Assembly: GCA_020442225.1 (NCBI GenBank)
Contig: JAGRKR010000345.1
Location: 1 to 9,642, forward strand
DNA length: 9,642 bases
Direction: 5' to 3'
Source of the DNA: Hyphomicrobiaceae bacterium
Lineage (GTDB): Bacteria > Pseudomonadota > Alphaproteobacteria > Rhizobiales > Hyphomicrobiaceae
The position numbers and the translations under genes were made by a program. Below the pieces are notes generated by a model that saw only the letters and a program-made list of their open reading frames with translations, was not told where the DNA came from and searched no databases. Shown here one piece after another: positions 6,799 through 9,642 of the stretch (positions within the stretch are counted from its first letter, which is position 1; each line of letters starts with the position of its first letter).

Positions 6799-7356
6799 TC
6801 AGCCCTTCACGCAACGCGCGACATGCGCCAGGAAATGCTCGAGGTCTCGGGTCTTCATGTCCGGATCCTTGCCGAGATCGTCCCATCGCCTCAGACGCAC
6901 GGCTTCCTGCCAATGGGGCAGGCGCTCGAACGCAGCCACCTCCTCAGCCGACATGGGGCCACCCTGAAGCTTGAGGGAATGCCGCGACGCCTCCGACAGC
7001 CCATTGTGGTAGTCGCTCTCGACCGCGCAGAGATAGCGCTTGGCCGCCACATGCAGGCGGACCGGCTCCGTGACGTTCGCACCGAACCAGTCCTTGAGAA
7101 ACCTCTCGCCGAGGTTCTCGTGATACCGGTCCTCGTCGTTCACCAGCGCCTTGTCGAAATCATCCTCGAAGAGGTGTCCGATATCATGCAGGAGGGCCGC
7201 GACGATGAGCGAGGAGGGCGCCCCTTCACGCTCGGCGAGCTCGGCGCACTGCAGGGCGTGTTGTTCCTGCGTCACGGCCTCGCCGCCATAGAGGTCGGCG
7301 CCCCTGCTGGCGACCATCTCGCGCAACTTCCCGGAAATCGTCTCCACGGCTGTCAT
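6799..7356 (-). CDS. Phosphonate-degradation HD-domain oxygenase (PhnZ/TmpB type)
   Basis: A 185-residue protein of the phosphonate-operon HDIG family, mixed-valent di-iron oxygenases that oxidatively cleave the C-P bond of 1-hydroxyphosphonates to release phosphate. PhnZ makes glycine from (R)-2-amino-1-hydroxyethylphosphonate; TmpB acts on the trimethylammonio analogue. Iron-ligand positions are all visible: H33 (EQHALQ), H57-D58 (LLHDIGH), H79 (YHENLG), H102 (RLHVAAK) and D159/D160 (RRWDD). Y23 and E26 in YGGE correspond to the PhnZ Tyr/Glu pair that gates the active site, and K106 to its phosphonate-binding lysine. The ATG at 7356 overlaps the lysR stop as ATGA, with AGGGG at 7368-7364 as ribosome site. 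The window has no PhnY/TmpA hydroxylase gene. The substrate (aminoethyl- versus trimethylaminoethyl-phosphonate) cannot be told from these residues. Confidence 0.9.
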   Translation of the reverse strand: MTAVETISGKLREMVASRGADLYGGEAVTQEQHALQCAELAEREGAPSSLIVAALLHDIGHLFEDDFDKALVNDEDRYHENLGERFLKDWFGANVTEPVRLHVAAKRYLCAVESDYHNGLSEASRHSLKLQGGPMSAEEVAAFERLPHWQEAVRLRRWDDLGKDPDMKTRDLEHFLAHVARCVKG

Positions 7357-8351
7357 CGTCTCACCCCTTGCTTGCTTGACCGTCTCGTCTTCGGCTGTCG
7401 GCTCGTGCATCGGCTGCCCGGCTCGCCGCCACGGACCGGCCCGGTCCGAACGCTCGGGGCCTTGCACGCGGTGAAGAAGGCCTCGACCAGCGGCAGCCCC
7501 GCCGTGTCGGGCCGTGCGACGGCATAAACGCCACCCGCGCCCTTGATGCCCTCGATCGGCACCGACGCCAGTCGCCGGTCGTCGCCCATCTCGCCGGCCA
7601 GCACGATTCCGACGCCGAGCCCCGCCGCGACCGCTTCCTTCACCGATTCGCGTGACGGCAGACACATCACGTCCGCCAGAACCACGCCGGCATCGCCGCA
7701 GGCCCGCTCGAAGATTTCCCGCGTAAGCGAGCCTTCCTCCCGCAGGATCAGCCGGCATCTCGCGAGCTCCTTCAGTCCGGGCGGCTCGCCGCGCACCCAG
7801 GCATGGCGGGCCGGCACACACGCGAGCAGCCGTTGCTCAGCGAGCAGCGCCGAGCGCAGCTCCATCGGGGGCCGCTCCATCGTCATGACGCCGGCATCGA
7901 TCTCGCAGGCAGCGAGTTGCGCCAGAAGCTCGGAGGTGTTGCCGGTACGGAAGCTCACGCCGATCCGTGGATGCGCCGCCAGCAGCCGCGCGATCACCGG
8001 CATGGCGAGGGCCGGCGTGGAAAACCCGACCACCATCTCGCCCCGCTCGGCCTCGCCGAGTTCCCGTGCCACCCGCTCCAGATCGACCGCGCGCGCCAGA
8101 ACCTGGCGGGCGCCGTCATAGATCCTGCGGCCTGCGCGCGTCAGCGTCAGAGCGATGCCCTTCCGCCGCTCGATCAGCTTGAGGCCATAGGCGCTCTCGA
8201 GCGCCTGCACGCGCTGCGAAACCGTCGGCTGCGACAGGCCGAGCCGGCGAGCCGCCATGGAGAAGCTGGCGCAATCGACGACGGCGATGAAAGCCTCGAT
8301 CTCGCTCAGCGCCGCCGTGATGCGGCATCGCTCATGCAGGGGCTCAGTCAT
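7353..8351 (-). CDS. LysR-type transcriptional regulator of the phosphonate locus
   Basis: A 332-residue LysR-family regulator. The winged helix-turn-helix is at about 16-75 (ALSEIEAFIAVVDCASFSMA then RRLGLSQPTVSQRVQALE), followed by a linker helix and a periplasmic-binding-like effector domain at about 105-297 (MVVGFSTPALAMPVIARLL; GLGVGIVLAGEM). The start ATG at 8351 leaves a normal short lead before the helix-turn-helix; the upstream ribosome site is weak (GAGAG). The protein is longer than the usual 290-310 residues because of an Arg-rich tail of about 33 residues after FFTACKAP. It is divergent from phnC and translationally coupled to the HD oxygenase gene, so it most likely senses a phosphonate or its oxidation product and controls both directions. 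The effector is inferred from context only. Confidence 0.9.
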   Translation of the reverse strand: MTEPLHERCRITAALSEIEAFIAVVDCASFSMAARRLGLSQPTVSQRVQALESAYGLKLIERRKGIALTLTRAGRRIYDGARQVLARAVDLERVARELGEAERGEMVVGFSTPALAMPVIARLLAAHPRIGVSFRTGNTSELLAQLAACEIDAGVMTMERPPMELRSALLAEQRLLACVPARHAWVRGEPPGLKELARCRLILREEGSLTREIFERACGDAGVVLADVMCLPSRESVKEAVAAGLGVGIVLAGEMGDDRRLASVPIEGIKGAGGVYAVARPDTAGLPLVEAFFTACKAPSVRTGPVRGGEPGSRCTSRQPKTRRSSKQGVRR

Positions 8352-8392
8352 CGTACTCTCGCACTCGAGTTCCGGCAGTGCTCAGACCTCTC

Positions 8393-8438
8393 ATAGTCTA
8401 TTGTAATGATCAAGACTCTTCTTATCGAGATTCTCAAT
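8393..8438. promoter_or_regulatory. Candidate LysR-type operator in the lysR-phnC divergent region
   Basis: ATCGAGATTCTCAAT (8424-8438) is symmetric as AT-n-GAGA-n-TCTC-n-AT and contains T8425-N11-A8437, the standard LysR box form. A second short palindrome, ATAGTCTAT, lies at 8393-8401, centred 34 bp away, about three helical turns. Both sit in an AT-rich patch 42-87 bases upstream of lysR, as expected for recognition and activation sites of an autoregulated LysR protein. Confidence 0.5.
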
Positions 8439-8566
8439 GCCTACGTCGGCACTGGCCCTTGGCACTGCAGCCGGCGGAACAGTCCTGGCGGTCGCCAGCG
8501 CGATGCCGATCGGGGCAGGCAGGCGTCGCTGCAGCGCCGCCCCGGATCATGCGCCGCGGTTTTCCA

Positions 8567-8606
8567 CCGTCGCACAGGTGTCATGAACACGTAATCGGCC
8601 TGTCAT
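8567..8606 (+). promoter_or_regulatory. Pho-box-like direct repeats upstream of phnC
   Basis: Seven-mers at an exact 11-bp period read CCGTCGC (8567), GTGTCAT (8578), ACGTAAT (8589) and CTGTCAT (8600). Against the PhoB unit CTGTCAT they match 4, 6, 4 and 7 of 7 bases. Four-base gaps and 11-bp phasing are the known Pho box architecture. The array ends 40 bases before the phnC ATG, leaving room for a -10 element near TGATAG (8614-8619) and a short leader. It suggests phosphate-starvation control of phosphonate uptake. Confidence 0.5.
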
Positions 8607-8646
8607 CGCCTGCTGATAGCCCCTGCTCCAACAATGGGAGCAGGTC

Positions 8647-9558
8647 ATGTCGGCTCATGCCATCCAGGTCGTGAATGCGTTCAAGTCGTTCGAGCGCGGC
8701 AAACCGATCCTCAAGGACATCAACCTCAAGATCGACAAAGGTGAGATGGTCGCGCTGATCGGCGCATCCGGCTCCGGCAAGTCGACGCTCATCCGCACCG
8801 TGGCCGGACTGATCCCCATCGACGCCTCAGGCCGGCGCGTGACGTCGGGCGAGCCTCACCACGGCGAAATCCGCATCTTCGGCGAGACGATGCAGCGTGA
8901 CGGCCGCCTCACCTCGCAGGCCAAGGCACTGCGCGCCCGCGTCGGCATCGTGTTCCAGCAGTTCAATCTCGTGCCGCGGCTCTCCGTTCTGACCAACGTC
9001 TGCCTCGGGCGCCTCGGACAGATGCCCGTCTGGCGCGGCACGCTCGGGCGATTCAGCACGCACGAGAAGCGGCTCGCCATGGCCGCACTCATGCGCGTCG
9101 GCATTGCCGAGCAGGCCTTGAAGCGCGGCTCCGCACTCTCCGGCGGACAGCAGCAGCGCGCCGCCATCGCCCGCGCCCTCGTGCAGGGTGCCGAGGTGCT
9201 GATAGCCGACGAGCCGATCGCCTCGCTCGATCCAAGCTCCGCCCGTCGCGTCATGGATACTCTCGCCGACCTCAACCAGCGCGACGGCATCACCATTCTC
9301 GTTTCGCTGCATCAGGTCGAGTACGCGCTCAGGTACTGCGCCCGCACGATCGCGTTGCGCGCCGGCCAGGTCGTCTACGACGGGCCTTCCGAGCGGCTGA
9401 CACCGGCTTTCCTCGGCGAGCTCTACGGCGCGGAGAGCGAGGAACTCTTCATTCCCGGCCTGGAGAACGTCTCACCGGCCGCGCCCCGTTCGAGCGCCGA
9501 CCGCCCGGCTGCTCGCGGGATTTCACCGATGCAGAACGCCGCCACCGTCACGGCATGA
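8647..9558 (+). CDS. phnC: Phosphonate ABC transporter ATP-binding protein PhnC
   Basis: Cytoplasmic ATPase of the phosphonate importer, working with a periplasmic PhnD and membrane PhnE (not in the window). The product has 303 residues. Motifs in order: Walker A GASGSGKST (39-47), Q-loop VFQQFNLV (Q105), signature LSGGQQQR (164-171), Walker B VLIADEP (184-190), D-loop SLDP, and switch His H222 in SLHQ. PhnC-specific stretches are FNLVPRLSVLTNVCLGRLG, YALRYCARTIALRAGQVVYDGP and FLGELYG. The ATG at 8647 is preceded by GGGAG (8636-8640) with a six-base spacer. A tail of about 30 residues after FIPGLENV is rich in Ala, Pro, Arg and Ser and not needed for the ATPase fold; PhnC proteins are usually shorter (about 250-280). 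It is first in a plus-strand operon divergent from lysR. Confidence 0.95.
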   Translation: MSAHAIQVVNAFKSFERGKPILKDINLKIDKGEMVALIGASGSGKSTLIRTVAGLIPIDASGRRVTSGEPHHGEIRIFGETMQRDGRLTSQAKALRARVGIVFQQFNLVPRLSVLTNVCLGRLGQMPVWRGTLGRFSTHEKRLAMAALMRVGIAEQALKRGSALSGGQQQRAAIARALVQGAEVLIADEPIASLDPSSARRVMDTLADLNQRDGITILVSLHQVEYALRYCARTIALRAGQVVYDGPSERLTPAFLGELYGAESEELFIPGLENVSPAAPRSSADRPAARGISPMQNAATVTA

Positions 9559-9594
9559 GCCGACGGCGCGCGCTCTCACCCACGTCCGCACAAA

Positions 9595-9614
9595 CTCCGG
9601 ACACTTGGCCGGAG
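9595..9614 (+). other. Intercistronic stem-loop after phnC
   Basis: CTCCGG (9595-9600) and CCGGAG (9609-9614) form a six-base-pair stem with an eight-base loop, 36 bases after the phnC stop. A likely ribosome site, GGGGAG at 9636-9641, follows at the window edge, so another gene (probably phnD) starts just beyond. The hairpin may mark mRNA processing or partial attenuation between the two genes. Confidence 0.35.
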
Positions 9615-9642
9615 GGACAACGCGCAAGCATGCAAGGGGAGT

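Noticed and set aside
8485..8498. CTGGCG/CGCCAG inverted repeat with a 2-base gap in the lysR-phnC region
   Set aside because: Too tight a loop for an RNA hairpin, GC-rich, and not spaced like the other control sites; may be chance.
8378..8674. Small frames (62 and 98 codons) in the lysR-phnC region
   Set aside because: They run through the LysR operator and Pho-box candidates, lack ribosome sites, and one overlaps the phnC start out of frame. No homology is recognisable.
1..9642. CRISPR arrays, tRNA/rRNA genes, insertion sequences or phage genes
   Set aside because: No spaced repeat arrays, cloverleaf-like sequences, terminal inverted repeats or transposase/integrase motifs were seen on either strand.

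Overview
The window is high-GC bacterial DNA with tightly packed genes, near-uniform G/C third positions and AGGAG-type ribosome binding sites. Gene content (phosphonate oxygenase of the PhnZ/TmpB type, PhnC, a CYTH-CHAD protein, a SBP56 protein, a LeuCD paralogue with a CitE-like lyase) suggests an alphaproteobacterium, perhaps Hyphomicrobiales or Rhodospirillales. That placement is inference; no rRNA or other marker is present. No tRNA, rRNA, CRISPR array, insertion sequence or phage gene was seen.

Layout: (1) 1-2720, plus strand: the 3' part of a leuC-type gene, a leuD-type gene and a HpcH/HpaI aldolase/citrate-lyase-beta family gene. They look like one operon that hydrates/dehydrates a 2- or 3-hydroxyacid and makes or cleaves a CoA ester. 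Both hydratase subunits depart from canonical isopropylmalate isomerase at motif positions, so a catabolic paralogue is more likely than the housekeeping leucine enzyme. (2) 2763-4837, minus strand: a SBP56/methanethiol-oxidase family gene translationally coupled (GTGA overlap) to a six-helix membrane protein that carries one histidine in each of four predicted helices. (3) 4838-5187: divergent intergenic region. (4) 5188-6744, plus strand: a CYTH-CHAD protein with an eroded CYTH domain and an intact CHAD domain. (5) 6799-8351, minus strand: lysR followed by an HD-domain phosphonate oxygenase gene, coupled by ATGA. (6) 8352-8646: divergent control region with a LysR-type palindrome and a Pho-box-like array of 7-mers at 11-bp spacing. 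(7) 8647-9558, plus strand: phnC, with the next gene beginning just past the window edge.

The right half reads as a phosphonate uptake and oxidation locus: PhnC energises import, the HD oxygenase cleaves the C-P bond of a 1-hydroxyphosphonate, and LysR plus possibly PhoB control expression. The hydroxylase that normally supplies the oxygenase's substrate (PhnY/TmpA) is not in the window. The CHAD gene next door may connect to phosphate storage, since CHAD domains bind polyphosphate. The most novel candidates are the SBP56-coupled histidine-bearing membrane protein, the variant LeuCD plus lyase module, and the dual control region in front of phnC.
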